Shown: piece after piece, positions 23,785 to 31,539 of the stretch
How positions within the stretch are numbered: the first letter of the stretch is position 1
Layout: each line of letters opens with the position of its first letter
Source: Pseudomonadota bacterium
Lineage (GTDB): Bacteria > Pseudomonadota > Alphaproteobacteria > Rhodobacterales > Rhodobacteraceae
Assembly: GCA_021845805.1 (NCBI GenBank)
Contig: JAJZVD010000028.1
Span: forward strand, 1-46,525
Reading direction: 5' to 3'
Length of the DNA: 46,525 nucleotides
Program-made: the position numbers and the translations under genes
The notes under the pieces: model-generated
What the model saw: the letters and a program-made list of their open reading frames with translations, nothing else
What the model was told of the DNA's origin: nothing
Database searches by the model: none

Positions 23785-24560
23785 GGCACGGATCCTTCTG
23801 CGCGGCGGTCGGTGATCAGCATGTGGCCGGGGGCATGGGTGATGGCAAAGGGCAGCCGGGCGCTGGCGATGGCGCGTTCCATCGTGACGCCGCAGGCCCA
23901 GAACACCGGCACTTCGCCCGGATGAAGATCGGTCAGGCCCAGCCCGTCGATCGGGCGGCCAAGGTCGACGCCGATGGCCGCGGGGTCGCCCACATGGACA
24001 GGGGCGCCATGCGCGGCGGGATGTCCCTTGGTCACCCGGATCGCCAGCGGCACCTGATCTTCGGGGATGGCGCGCATCGTCACCACCAGGGTGCCGCCGA
24101 ACGGCCCGGCGGGGCGGTTGGCGATGCCGGTGTCGAAGGCCGCGCAGCTGAGCCCCGGCGCATGGCAGCGCAGGCTGACGCCTGCCGCGACCAGATCGGC
24201 CTCGAAGCTCAGCGAACAGCCGATGGCGAAGGGCACCAGGTCGTCTCGCCAGTGACCGGCGATGTCGGCCACCCGCCCCGCGGCCGCGCCGTCCCGGAAC
24301 AGACGGTACAGCGGCAGGTCGTGCCGCAGGTCGATGTCGCCAAGGCCGGGCAGGGCGGGGCTGCCCGCCGCGCCGCGGGCCAGCAGCGGGCAGGCGGCGG
24401 GATTGGCGCGCAGGAACGCCTCGAAATCGTCGGCCTGCGCGGCGGGGATGAAGGCCATGTTGGCCTGCGCGAAGCCGGGGCACAGCGCCGCGGTCTGGCG
24501 CACCTCGCCCGCCCGGAAGCGCGCGCGCCAGGCGGCCGGGCTGTCGGTGGCCGCGCTCAT
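23781..24560 (-). CDS. DUF1445 family protein, putative hydro-lyase / D-glutamate cyclase-like
   Basis: A 259-residue soluble protein of the DUF1445 family, whose mammalian member converts D-glutamate to 5-oxo-D-proline and whose bacterial members are usually called putative hydro-lyases. Family landmarks are QANMAFIPAAQADDFEAFL, RDDLVPFAIGCSLSFEADL, FGGTLVVTMRAIP and the C-terminal ITHAPGHMLITD. GVTMERAIASARLPFAITHA is also typical. It overlaps the permease start by 4 bp and the SRPBCC gene by 4 bp. Its place in an amino acid uptake operon suggests it acts on the imported amino acid or a cyclic derivative, which is inference. Confidence 0.85.
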   Translation of the reverse strand: MSAATDSPAAWRARFRAGEVRQTAALCPGFAQANMAFIPAAQADDFEAFLRANPAACPLLARGAAGSPALPGLGDIDLRHDLPLYRLFRDGAAAGRVADIAGHWRDDLVPFAIGCSLSFEADLVAAGVSLRCHAPGLSCAAFDTGIANRPAGPFGGTLVVTMRAIPEDQVPLAIRVTKGHPAAHGAPVHVGDPAAIGVDLGRPIDGLGLTDLHPGEVPVFWACGVTMERAIASARLPFAITHAPGHMLITDRRAEGSVP

Positions 24561-24994
24561 CGGGCGGCCTTCCAGGCGGTTTCGATCTGGGCCTTGAACA
24601 GCAGCACTTCCAGTTCGTGCGTGGTGCGGGTGCGCGCCCAGCGGTCGTCGTCCATCCAGCCCGCGCGCCAGGTGGTCATCGCCACCAGGCAGCAGTCCGG
24701 CGGCAGGCCCCAGTCGGGCCCGGGCGTGACGCGGATCGAGACGCGCGGCACGCGCGCGCCCGCGGGCCCAAGGTGGAAGTCGATCAACCCCAGCGCGGGA
24801 TGGGGGCGGATCTCCACCACCGCGTCAGAGCCGTCGAACAGCGAGGCGCCGCGCCAGACGCCCGGTTCGTCCGCGGGTTCCAGATCCATCGACCCCAGCG
24901 CCCAGCGGCCAAGGCGGCGGCCGTCGGACAGGGCGGCAAAGGCATGCTCGGCCGGCACATCCAGCCGGACCGAGGCAAGGTGGGCATTCGTCAT
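24557..24994 (-). CDS. SRPBCC-fold protein (START/polyketide cyclase-like)
   Basis: A 145-residue small protein from the ATG giving MTNAHLASVRLDVPAEHAFA, which follows a GGAG site; the open frame extends 18 residues further upstream without support. The pattern VRLDVPAEHAFAALSDGRRLGRW at the start, a run of beta strands, and a final amphipathic helix (THELEVLLFKAQIETAW) are those of SRPBCC ligand-binding proteins. No catalytic motif is evident. It is tightly packed between the transporter binding protein and DUF1445 genes, so it probably handles or senses the same compound. Confidence 0.7.
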   Translation of the reverse strand: MTNAHLASVRLDVPAEHAFAALSDGRRLGRWALGSMDLEPADEPGVWRGASLFDGSDAVVEIRPHPALGLIDFHLGPAGARVPRVSIRVTPGPDWGLPPDCCLVAMTTWRAGWMDDDRWARTRTTHELEVLLFKAQIETAWKAAR

Positions 24995-25048
24995 CGCGGG
25001 CTCCGGCGAAGGGGGGCGGGCAGCCCGCCCCCGGACAGTCTGGCGCAA

Positions 25049-25849
25049 TCAGTCGGCCGAGGTCGGCACCGGCATCGGGGTCACGGTGTAGCTGCCCGCA
25101 TCGGGCTCGACCCCCATCCATTTCTTGTAAAGCTTTGCCATCGTGCCGTCGGTCTTCATGTCCGAGATGATCTGGTTCACCTTCTCCAGCTTGTCCGACC
25201 CCTTCGGCATCATCATCGCGAACTTCTCGCCCGTGATCACCTCGGCGCCCACGGTCAGCCCCTTCATCTGGGTGAAGGCATAGCGCAGGCCCACGATGTC
25301 GTTGACCACCGCGTCGATCCGGCCGTTCTGAAGGTCGGTCAGCATGTTGGCGGTGGTGTCATAGCTCTTGTACTCGGCGTAGCCGAGCTTGTCCTTGTTG
25401 TCCTTCAGCCACTTTTCCGGGAAGGAGGTGGCGACGGAACCCACGATCTTGCCCTTCAGCCCGTCCAGCGAGGTGATGCCGGACCCCGTGCGCACGCCCA
25501 CCCCCAGCGCGCCCTGCGCATAGGGCTGGGTGAAGGCCTGGCTTTGCAGCCGGTCGTTGGTGATGGTCAGCGACGAGATCACCATGTCGACCCGGCGCGA
25601 GGCCGAGGCGACGAAGAGCGCCTTGAAATCCATCCCCTGGATGTCGGCGGTCATGCCCATGCGCTTGGCGATCTCGTTGACGATGTCGACCTCGAAGCCT
25701 TCGAACCCGCCCGCGGCGGTCTTGTTTTCCCACGGCGGGTTGGCCGGATAGGCGCCGACATGCAGCACGCCCTCGGCGAAGGCGGGAACGGTCATCGAAA
25801 GCGTCAGCGCGGCGGCAAGGCCGAGCGTCAGGCGTCTGGTCAGTTTCAT
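25049..25849 (-). CDS. Polar amino acid ABC transporter substrate-binding protein (SBP_bac_3)
   Basis: A 266-residue periplasmic protein; AGGAGG six bases before the ATG at 25849 fixes the start over a GTG two codons earlier. A signal peptide (MKLTRRLTLGLAAALTLSMTV to AFA) is followed by the family pattern YPANPPWENKTAAGGFEGFE and VDIVNEIAKRMGM. The second lobe has AVVNDIVGLRYAF, and the protein ends with a lysine-rich helix (MAKLYKKWMG). It is the first gene of the operon and divergent from the second GntR regulator. The ligand is probably an amino acid or small derivative. Confidence 0.93.
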   Translation of the reverse strand: MKLTRRLTLGLAAALTLSMTVPAFAEGVLHVGAYPANPPWENKTAAGGFEGFEVDIVNEIAKRMGMTADIQGMDFKALFVASASRRVDMVISSLTITNDRLQSQAFTQPYAQGALGVGVRTGSGITSLDGLKGKIVGSVATSFPEKWLKDNKDKLGYAEYKSYDTTANMLTDLQNGRIDAVVNDIVGLRYAFTQMKGLTVGAEVITGEKFAMMMPKGSDKLEKVNQIISDMKTDGTMAKLYKKWMGVEPDAGSYTVTPMPVPTSAD

Positions 25850-25926
25850 GGGCACCCTCCTGCGGTGATTGACGGATGTGCCGCGTCCAGAGTCGGCCAG
25901 CCGTTTCTGCGACTCAAGCCTGCCAG

Positions 25927-26050
25927 AAAAAGAATACTTTTCAAGATCATTTTGAGTTCAAAATTTCAGGTATTCTGCTGGACTGAGGTCGCAAATGGTG
26001 CAGAATTGCCTGAAACCTTCTGTCTACGGTCCAGGAACAGTATTCTTTTA
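25927..26050. promoter_or_regulatory. Divergent promoter region with inverted GTATTCTTTT/AAAAGAATAC motif
   Basis: AAAAGAATAC at 25928-25937 recurs exactly, inverted, as GTATTCTTTT at 26040-26049, touching the ATG of the GntR gene. A third, shorter copy GTATTCT lies at 25970-25976. The region is strikingly A/T-rich compared with its surroundings. The motif is a good candidate operator for the adjacent GntR protein, covering both its own start and the leftward promoter. Confidence 0.6.
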
Positions 26051-26730
26051 TGTCCCGCCAAAGCCTGCGCGAACGCGCCTATGACCTGCTGACCCTGCGC
26101 ATCCAGTCGGGTGACGTGGGCTGGGACGACCGGCTAGTGGACGTGACGCTGGCGGCCGAGCTTGGCATGTCGCGGATGCCGGTGCGCGATGCGCTGATGC
26201 GGCTGGCGGCCGAGGGGTTCCTGGTGCCCACCACCCGCGGCTTCATGCTGCCGCGCCTGACGGTGGACGAGGTGCTGGAGGTGTTCGACCTGCGCCGCCT
26301 GCTGGAGCCGCGCGCCGCAGCCCTGGCCGCGCAGGCGATGACCGACGAGATGGTGGACCTGATGGAACGCTCGGTGGCCGAAGGGACTGCGGCGATGCTC
26401 AGGGGCGACGTGCCGGTGCTGTTCCATGCCTCGGAAACCTTCCGCAACGCCTGGCTTTCGGTGGTGCCGCACCGGGCGCTGGCGCAGACCATCCGGCGCT
26501 GCTTCGTTCAGGTGCAGAACGTGCGGCTGACCACGATGCGCGATCCCGCCACGCTCGAGGTGATCGTGGCGGGCCAGCGCGACCTTCTGGCGGCCCATCG
26601 CGCCCGCGATGCGGTGGCGGCTGCGGACCGGATGCTGCGCTTCGTGGTGGCGGGCGAAGAGGCGTTCCGCAAGGCGGTATCTGCTGCGGCGGCGGCGTCG
26701 GTGGGGCAGGGGCAAGGGCAGGGCGGTTAG
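26050..26730 (+). CDS. GntR/FCD-family transcriptional regulator
   Basis: A 226-residue regulator of the FadR/VanR type. An N-terminal winged helix (residues of about 5-70: LRERAYDLLTLRIQSGD, then LAAELGMSRMPVRDALMRLA) is followed by a helical FCD domain. The latter has VFDLRRLLEPRAAALAAQ and a metal-ligand-like C-terminal part (FHASETFRNAWL, then RDLLAAHRARDAVAA). Ribosome site is weak, because the ATG abuts the presumed operator. It probably represses the divergent amino acid/DUF1445 operon and itself. The stop codon TAG overlaps the TAA of the convergent btuD by two bases. Confidence 0.9.
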   Translation: MSRQSLRERAYDLLTLRIQSGDVGWDDRLVDVTLAAELGMSRMPVRDALMRLAAEGFLVPTTRGFMLPRLTVDEVLEVFDLRRLLEPRAAALAAQAMTDEMVDLMERSVAEGTAAMLRGDVPVLFHASETFRNAWLSVVPHRALAQTIRRCFVQVQNVRLTTMRDPATLEVIVAGQRDLLAAHRARDAVAAADRMLRFVVAGEEAFRKAVSAAAAASVGQGQGQGG

Positions 26731-27479
26731 CCTGTCACCCCCAGCGCCTGCACCACCAGCCCGTCCGCGGTGCGTTCGACATGGGCGTAAAGGCCGAAGA
26801 CTGTGCGCAGGTTGGCTTCGGTCAGCACGTCTTCCGGCGCGCCGTCCGCCACCTTCCGCCCGCCCGCCAGCATCACCAGCCGGGTGCAGAACCGGGCGGC
26901 CAGGCCCAGGTCGTGCAGCGCGGCCACCACGCCGTGGCCTTCGCGGGCGAGCCGGGCGAACACCTCCATCGTGCGGATCTGCGCGGCGGGGTCGAGCCCG
27001 GCGATGGGCTCATCGGCCATCAGCAGCGGGGTTTCCTGCGCCAGCGCCCGGGCGATCAGCACCCGCGCCTGTTCGCCGCCCGACAGCGCGGTGGCGTCGC
27101 GGTTGCGGTAGGCGTCCAGCCCCATCCGGGCCAGCGCGCGATCCACCGCGGCGCGATCGGCGGGGCCGGGGCGGCCGTCAAGATGCGGCGTGCGCCCCAG
27201 CGCCACCAGCGTTTCCACGCTGACCGGCCAGGCGACCGTGCGCGCCTGCGGCAGCCAGGCCGCCGCCCGGGCCCGCGCGTTCGGCGGCAGCGCCGCCAGC
27301 GACGAGCCGCCCTCGTGCGGCAGAAGCCCCAGCGCGCCCCGCATCAGCGAGGTCTTGCCCGCGCCGTTCGGCCCCAGAAGCCCCACGAATTCCCCCGCGG
27401 CCACGGTCAGGCTGACGCCATCGACCACCGGGCACTGGCCCCGGCGCACCGTCAGGGCGTCAAGCGTCAGCAGGGTCAT
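26727..27479 (-). CDS. btuD: Cobalamin ABC transporter ATP-binding protein
   Basis: A 250-residue ATPase of the FecE/BtuD family; start at the ATG (MTLLTLDALTV) that overlaps the permease stop, in a frame that is open much further upstream. Walker A is GPNGAGKTS (about residues 39-47), the signature ALSGGEQARVLIARAL, Walker B LLMADEPIAGLD, and the switch histidine is in VVAALHDLGLAARF. It is the last gene of the riboswitch-controlled vitamin B12 uptake operon and powers BtuC. Confidence 0.92.
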   Translation of the reverse strand: MTLLTLDALTVRRGQCPVVDGVSLTVAAGEFVGLLGPNGAGKTSLMRGALGLLPHEGGSSLAALPPNARARAAAWLPQARTVAWPVSVETLVALGRTPHLDGRPGPADRAAVDRALARMGLDAYRNRDATALSGGEQARVLIARALAQETPLLMADEPIAGLDPAAQIRTMEVFARLAREGHGVVAALHDLGLAARFCTRLVMLAGGRKVADGAPEDVLTEANLRTVFGLYAHVERTADGLVVQALGVTG

Positions 27480-28462
27480 GCCTCGTCCCTCCGGCTGCGC
27501 CAGATCAGGTGCAGGAACAGCGGCGCCCCCACCAGCGAGGTCAGCACCCCCAGTTGCAGGTCGCGCGCGGGTGCGATCAGCCGCACCGCGATGTCGGCCG
27601 CCAGCACCATCGCCGCCCCGCCAAGCGCCGAGGCGGGCAAGAGCGCCGAAGGCCGCGCCCCCACCGCCCGGCGCAGCAGATGCGGCACCACCAGCCCGAC
27701 AAAGCCGATGGCCCCGGCCACCGCCGTCGCAGCCCCCACCGCCGCGGCGGTGCCAAGGATCAGCGTGATCCGCAGCCGGGTGGGGCGGATGCCCATCGCG
27801 GCCGCCGCATCCTCGCCCAGCGTCAGCGCATCGAGCCCGCGGCCAAGGCGCAAGAGCGCGGCGCAGCCCAGCAGGATCGGCGGCGCGGCCAGCCAGACAT
27901 GCTGCATCGAGCGGTCGGCCAGCGACCCCATCAGCCAGAACATCATTTCGGTCGCGGCGTAGGGATTGGGCGACAGGTTCAGCACCAGCGCCGTCAGCGC
28001 GCCTGCCAGCGCCGAGACGGCGATCCCGGCGAGGATCAGCGTCAGCGTCGAGCCGCGGGGGCCCGCCAGCAGCAGGATCAGCCCCACCGCGCAGGCCGCC
28101 CCGGCCAGCGCCGCCAGCGGCAGCGCCAGCGCGAAGGCCAGGGCCGCGCCGGTCTGCAAGGCCAGCACCGCCCCCAGCGCCGCGGCGCCCGTGACGCCGA
28201 TCAGCCCCGGCTCGGCCAGCGGGTTGCGCAGGAAGCCCTGCATCGCCGCGCCCGACAGGCCCAGCGCGCCGCCCACCAGCAGCCCCAGCAGCGCGCGGGG
28301 CAGGCGGATCTCGCGCATCACCAGCACCATCGCCTCGGACGCGCCGCCGCCGCCGAACAGCGCGGCAAGGCTTTGCCCCGGCGTCAGGTCGGCGGGCCCG
28401 ATCAACAGCGAAGCCGCGAAGAGAAGAGCCACAAGGACCGCGAGCGGCGCCAGCACCTTCAT
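27476..28462 (-). CDS. btuC: Cobalamin ABC transporter permease, FecCD family
   Basis: A 328-residue inner-membrane protein with about ten hydrophobic helices. Family motifs are RLPRALLGLLVGGALGLSGA (about residues 53-72), QGFLRNPLAEPGLIGVTGAA, and GFVGLVVPHLLRRAVG near residue 225, the last contacting the ATPase. It overlaps btuF by 4 bp and btuD by 4 bp. It transports corrinoid from the periplasm into the cytoplasm. FecCD permeases also serve siderophores and heme, but the cobalamin riboswitch points to B12. Confidence 0.92.
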   Translation of the reverse strand: MKVLAPLAVLVALLFAASLLIGPADLTPGQSLAALFGGGGASEAMVLVMREIRLPRALLGLLVGGALGLSGAAMQGFLRNPLAEPGLIGVTGAAALGAVLALQTGAALAFALALPLAALAGAACAVGLILLLAGPRGSTLTLILAGIAVSALAGALTALVLNLSPNPYAATEMMFWLMGSLADRSMQHVWLAAPPILLGCAALLRLGRGLDALTLGEDAAAAMGIRPTRLRITLILGTAAAVGAATAVAGAIGFVGLVVPHLLRRAVGARPSALLPASALGGAAMVLAADIAVRLIAPARDLQLGVLTSLVGAPLFLHLIWRSRRDEA

Positions 28463-29271
28463 GGCCGTGCCTCCAGTCCGGCGATGGCATCCAGCACCCT
28501 GGGCGTGCCGCAGTCCCAGCCCGGCCCGGTCTGCCGCGGCGGGCCGATGCGCGCGGCCAGCGCCTTCAGCGCGGGATGCTGCAACACCTCTTCGGGGCGC
28601 GAGGTGCCGGGATAGGTGGCGGAAACGATCACCTCTTGCGGGGCGGCCATCACCAGCTTTTCCAGCGGCAGGACGGCGTAGCCCGACAGCCCGGCCGCGG
28701 CCGCCACATTGGTCAGACCGGCGGCGCGCAGGATGTCGTCGGCCATCGTGCCGCTGCCCGAGGTGAAGCCGCCGGGGCCGTACAATGCCGCCCGCCGCGG
28801 CGGTGCGGGATGGGCGCGCAGCGCGGCAAGGCGGGCGGTGAAATCGGTGGCCATCGCCTCGGCCTGCGGGCTGCGCCCCAGCGCAGCGCCCACGGCGCGC
28901 ACGGTGTCGGGCACCGCGTCCAGTGTGGCGGGGGCGTCGACCGTGACCACCTTCACCCCCAGCCGCCGCAGCAGGTCCACCGCGGCGCGGGCGGTATAGC
29001 GCCCGGCCAGCACCAGGTCGGGGCGCATCAGGAACACCTCTTCGGCCTGCCCGTGATTCAGCCGGTAGGCCCGCGCCTCGGCCGCCATCGCGGAACTCAT
29101 CGGGTCGGCCGCCAGGAACGAGACCGACACAAGCTGACCCGGCGCGGCCAGCAGCATGGCCAGCTGATCGGTGCAGAGGTTCATCGAGACCACGCGCGCG
29201 GGCATGGCCGTGGCGCCGGGGGCAAGCCCCAGCGCCAGCATCAGTGCGGCAAGGTGTCTAGAAATCCGCAC
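28459..29271 (-). CDS. btuF: Cobalamin ABC transporter substrate-binding protein
   Basis: A 270-residue periplasmic protein. I place the start at GTG 29271, inside the last codons of btuB (14-bp overlap), because it yields a clean signal peptide (RISRHLAALMLALGLAPGATA). A longer frame upstream would have no signal sequence. The mature protein begins with the BtuF-like ARVVSMNLCTDQLAMLL. VFLMRPDLVLAGRYTARAAV and YGPGGFTSGSGTMADDILRA are further family-like stretches. It delivers corrinoid arriving via BtuB to BtuCD. Confidence 0.88.
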   Translation of the reverse strand: MRISRHLAALMLALGLAPGATAMPARVVSMNLCTDQLAMLLAAPGQLVSVSFLAADPMSSAMAAEARAYRLNHGQAEEVFLMRPDLVLAGRYTARAAVDLLRRLGVKVVTVDAPATLDAVPDTVRAVGAALGRSPQAEAMATDFTARLAALRAHPAPPRRAALYGPGGFTSGSGTMADDILRAAGLTNVAAAAGLSGYAVLPLEKLVMAAPQEVIVSATYPGTSRPEEVLQHPALKALAARIGPPRQTGPGWDCGTPRVLDAIAGLEARP

Positions 29272-31036
29272 GCAGCCCCACATAGATCGCCCGGCCGGGC
29301 ATGTCGTAGTTCTGGACCAGTTGATACCTGGCGTTGAACAGGTTCTCCAGCCGGACATAGGCCGTGACCCGGTTCGCGACCTTGTAGTCCAGCCCCGCGC
29401 CCGCCACCGCATAGTTCGCCATCCCGTTCGGCCGCGACAGCCCCGCCAGCGCCGAGACCGAGCCCGTCAGCTTGGCCGTCAGCGGGGTCGAGGCGGTCAG
29501 CGCGATGGTGTGGCGCGGCACCGCGGCCCAGCTTGTGGTCGCGCTGGCGGCGCTGTCGGTGTAGGTGTAGGCGGCCTTCACCGACACCGTCCCGAACGTG
29601 GTCGCGCCTTCCAGTTCCAGCCCCTGCCGACGCGAGGTGCCGGGAACCTGGATGTAGTTGCTGCCGACATAGTCGATCAGGTTGTGCGCTTGCAGCCAGA
29701 AGGCGGTCGCCCGGATGTAGCTGTCCGGCCCGAAGCGCTTTTCGACCCCGAAGTCGAAACTCTTGCTTTTCTCCGGGGTCAGGTTGGCGTTGCCGCCGTA
29801 GGGGTAATAGAGTTCAAACGGCGAGGGCGCGCGGATGCCGGTGCCCGCCGAGGCGCGCAGCGTCAGGTCGGACTGCGGGCGCCACGCGGCCGAGAGCCGC
29901 CCCGTGACCGCGTTTCCGAAGGCGCTCTGGTGGTCGTCGCGCAGCGAGGCGGTCAGGTCCACCTTGTCCGTCGGGCTGTAGCTGAGTTCGCTGAACACGC
30001 CTGCGATGTGGCGGGTGATCGCGGTGCCAAAGGTGTCGACATAGGTCTCGCGCGCGGTGTCGGCGCCGAAGACCAGCCTCGACTTGGCGCCAAGGCTGAC
30101 CGCCCCCTGATAGGACAGTTTCTGCCGGGTGCCGGTAAAACCGTAGGCGCCGAAGTTCGATGTGTCGTAGACACGGTTGATGCGGTAGGTGGTCGCGGAA
30201 ATGGTGTTCTTGACCGCTCCGGTGGTGAATTCGGCATAGACCCGCAGCCCCCCGGTATCGCCCTTCTGGGTGGCGGTGGCGGGGGGTGCCGCGGGGTCAT
30301 ATTCGCCGTGGTTCGCCTCGGCAAAGCCCGCAAAGCCCAGCTTCACCCCGTTGGCGAAGGTGTGGCTGCCGTTCGCCGACATGCGGTTCGACCAGTAGCC
30401 GTCCTTCTGCCCGTTCGCGCTGCTGCCCGTCAGGCCCACGGTGCCGTCGGTTCCGGCATGGCTGAGCGTCACGGCCAGATCGCTGTCCTTCGTCTTGACC
30501 GTGGTGGCGAAGCTGAGGTTTGCGGTGCCATAGGTGCCGACCTCGGCCGCGGTATAATAATGCACGCCCGCTTCGGTGGCATGGCGGCTGGTGATGTCGA
30601 TCACGCCCCCCACCGCCGAAGACCCGTAAAGCGCCGATTGCGAGCCCTTCAGGATCTCGATGCTCTGGATGCCCGCGGTCGACAGGTGGCCGAAGTCGAA
30701 GGCGACTTGCGTGCCCGAAGGGTCGGTCACGTCGATCCCGTCGACCAGCACCGCCACGTCATAGCTTGGCGCGCCGCGGACCGAGACATAGGCCTGCTGG
30801 CCCACGCCGCCCTTCGGCGTGATGGTGATGCCCGGCTGGTAGGCCAGCGCGTTCACCACGCTGCCCTGCGTTGCATCCTGCAGATCCTGCGCGGTCACCA
30901 CATCGACGGTGGCGCCGACCTTGTTCACTGCGGTGGGTTCAAGATTGGGGGAAACGACGATCTCGCCCAGATCGAAGCTCTGGGCCCCGGCGGCCAGCGG
31001 GGCGGCAGCCAGTGCAAGAGGAAGAAGCAGCTTCAT
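29258..31036 (-). CDS. btuB: TonB-dependent outer-membrane cobalamin receptor
   Basis: A 592-residue outer-membrane receptor from the ATG giving the signal peptide MKLLLPLALAAAPLAAGAQ. A TonB box-like segment (LGEIVVSP) precedes the plug domain (about residues 40-150). The plug contains VVNALAYQPGITITPKGG, YDVAVLVDGIDVTDPSG, IQSIEILKGSQSALYGSSAV and GGVIDITSR. The barrel ends with YQLVQNYDMPGRAIYVGLRADF, whose final Phe suits outer-membrane insertion. It brings cobalamin into the periplasm using TonB energy and lies directly behind the cobalamin riboswitch. Confidence 0.94.
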   Translation of the reverse strand: MKLLLPLALAAAPLAAGAQSFDLGEIVVSPNLEPTAVNKVGATVDVVTAQDLQDATQGSVVNALAYQPGITITPKGGVGQQAYVSVRGAPSYDVAVLVDGIDVTDPSGTQVAFDFGHLSTAGIQSIEILKGSQSALYGSSAVGGVIDITSRHATEAGVHYYTAAEVGTYGTANLSFATTVKTKDSDLAVTLSHAGTDGTVGLTGSSANGQKDGYWSNRMSANGSHTFANGVKLGFAGFAEANHGEYDPAAPPATATQKGDTGGLRVYAEFTTGAVKNTISATTYRINRVYDTSNFGAYGFTGTRQKLSYQGAVSLGAKSRLVFGADTARETYVDTFGTAITRHIAGVFSELSYSPTDKVDLTASLRDDHQSAFGNAVTGRLSAAWRPQSDLTLRASAGTGIRAPSPFELYYPYGGNANLTPEKSKSFDFGVEKRFGPDSYIRATAFWLQAHNLIDYVGSNYIQVPGTSRRQGLELEGATTFGTVSVKAAYTYTDSAASATTSWAAVPRHTIALTASTPLTAKLTGSVSALAGLSRPNGMANYAVAGAGLDYKVANRVTAYVRLENLFNARYQLVQNYDMPGRAIYVGLRADF

Positions 31037-31105
31037 GGTCCATGCCTTCGCAAGCGCGGGCGGGCCCGCGCGGAACAGGGTTGGTCCTTGGAGGGCAGGG
31101 GCCCG

Positions 31106-31133
31106 CCGCAGACGGTGACTGTCACCACTGCGG
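31106..31133 (-). promoter_or_regulatory. Hairpin between cobalamin aptamer and btuB (candidate expression platform)
   Basis: CCGCAG/CTGCGG (31106-31111 with 31128-31133) plus inner GGTG/CACC form a stable stem in the btuB leader. An outer pairing CCTTGGA/TCCAAGG (31086-31092 with 31144-31150) is possible. There is no T-tract, so control may act on translation or through Rho. The folding is read by eye. Confidence 0.5.
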
Positions 31134-31179
31134 ACTGACCGCTTCCAAGGCACGCCCCGCGCCCGGAGAGGGTGATCAC

Positions 31180-31362
31180 CTCGGCAGGTCTCCTGGCTCG
31201 CGGGTCGTCGCTCTGGTCGGCCTTCCCGGGGCGTGGGGCCCCAGTGGCATTGTCGACCGTCGCTCGCCGCTTACAGTTGCGGGGGCAGCCGCGGATTTGG
31301 GGATGGCCCCGCACCGCATTCCCTTTTGCCCGGGCGGTCGTGCCCGGAACCGAAGTGCCCCC
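31180..31362 (-). ncRNA. Cobalamin (AdoCbl) riboswitch
   Basis: The btuB leader carries the conserved B12 elements in order on the minus strand: a GGGCACGACCG stem, GCTGCCCCCGCAACTGTAAGCGG, GCCACTGGGGCC and the 3' box GCCAGGAGACCTGCC (31197-31183). Together these match the cobalamin aptamer core. It should repress btuB-F-C-D when cobalamin is plentiful. Confidence 0.95.
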
Positions 31363-31390
31363 TGCGTAGTCCAATTCACGGGTCTGTCAA
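31363..31390 (-). promoter_or_regulatory. Probable promoter of the btu operon
   Basis: A perfect -35 TTGACA (31390-31385) is followed, after 16 bases, by TACGCA (31368-31363), a weak -10. The position places the transcript start at the 5' end of the riboswitch. Confidence 0.5.
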
Positions 31391-31539
31391 GCGCCCGCGC
31401 GCGTCGCACCGGGCGGCAAAAGCGACATCGGCGCGGGACGCGCAGGGGGCGCCGGGCAAAAGCGACAGCCGCGGCGCCGTCTTTGGCATGGACAGCGCCG
31501 CCCGGCGCCTTAGGCTCGGCCAAAACCGGGGAGGGTCGG

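Noticed and set aside
23110-24483. 457-residue version of the amino acid permease
   Set aside because: Its N-terminal part is an out-of-frame reading of the DUF1445 gene; the real start overlaps that gene's stop.
26727-28490. One 587-residue permease-ATPase fusion
   Set aside because: The long frame reads through the permease region in the wrong frame; the permease is encoded in another frame (27476-28462) and a coupled ATG starts the ATPase at 27479.
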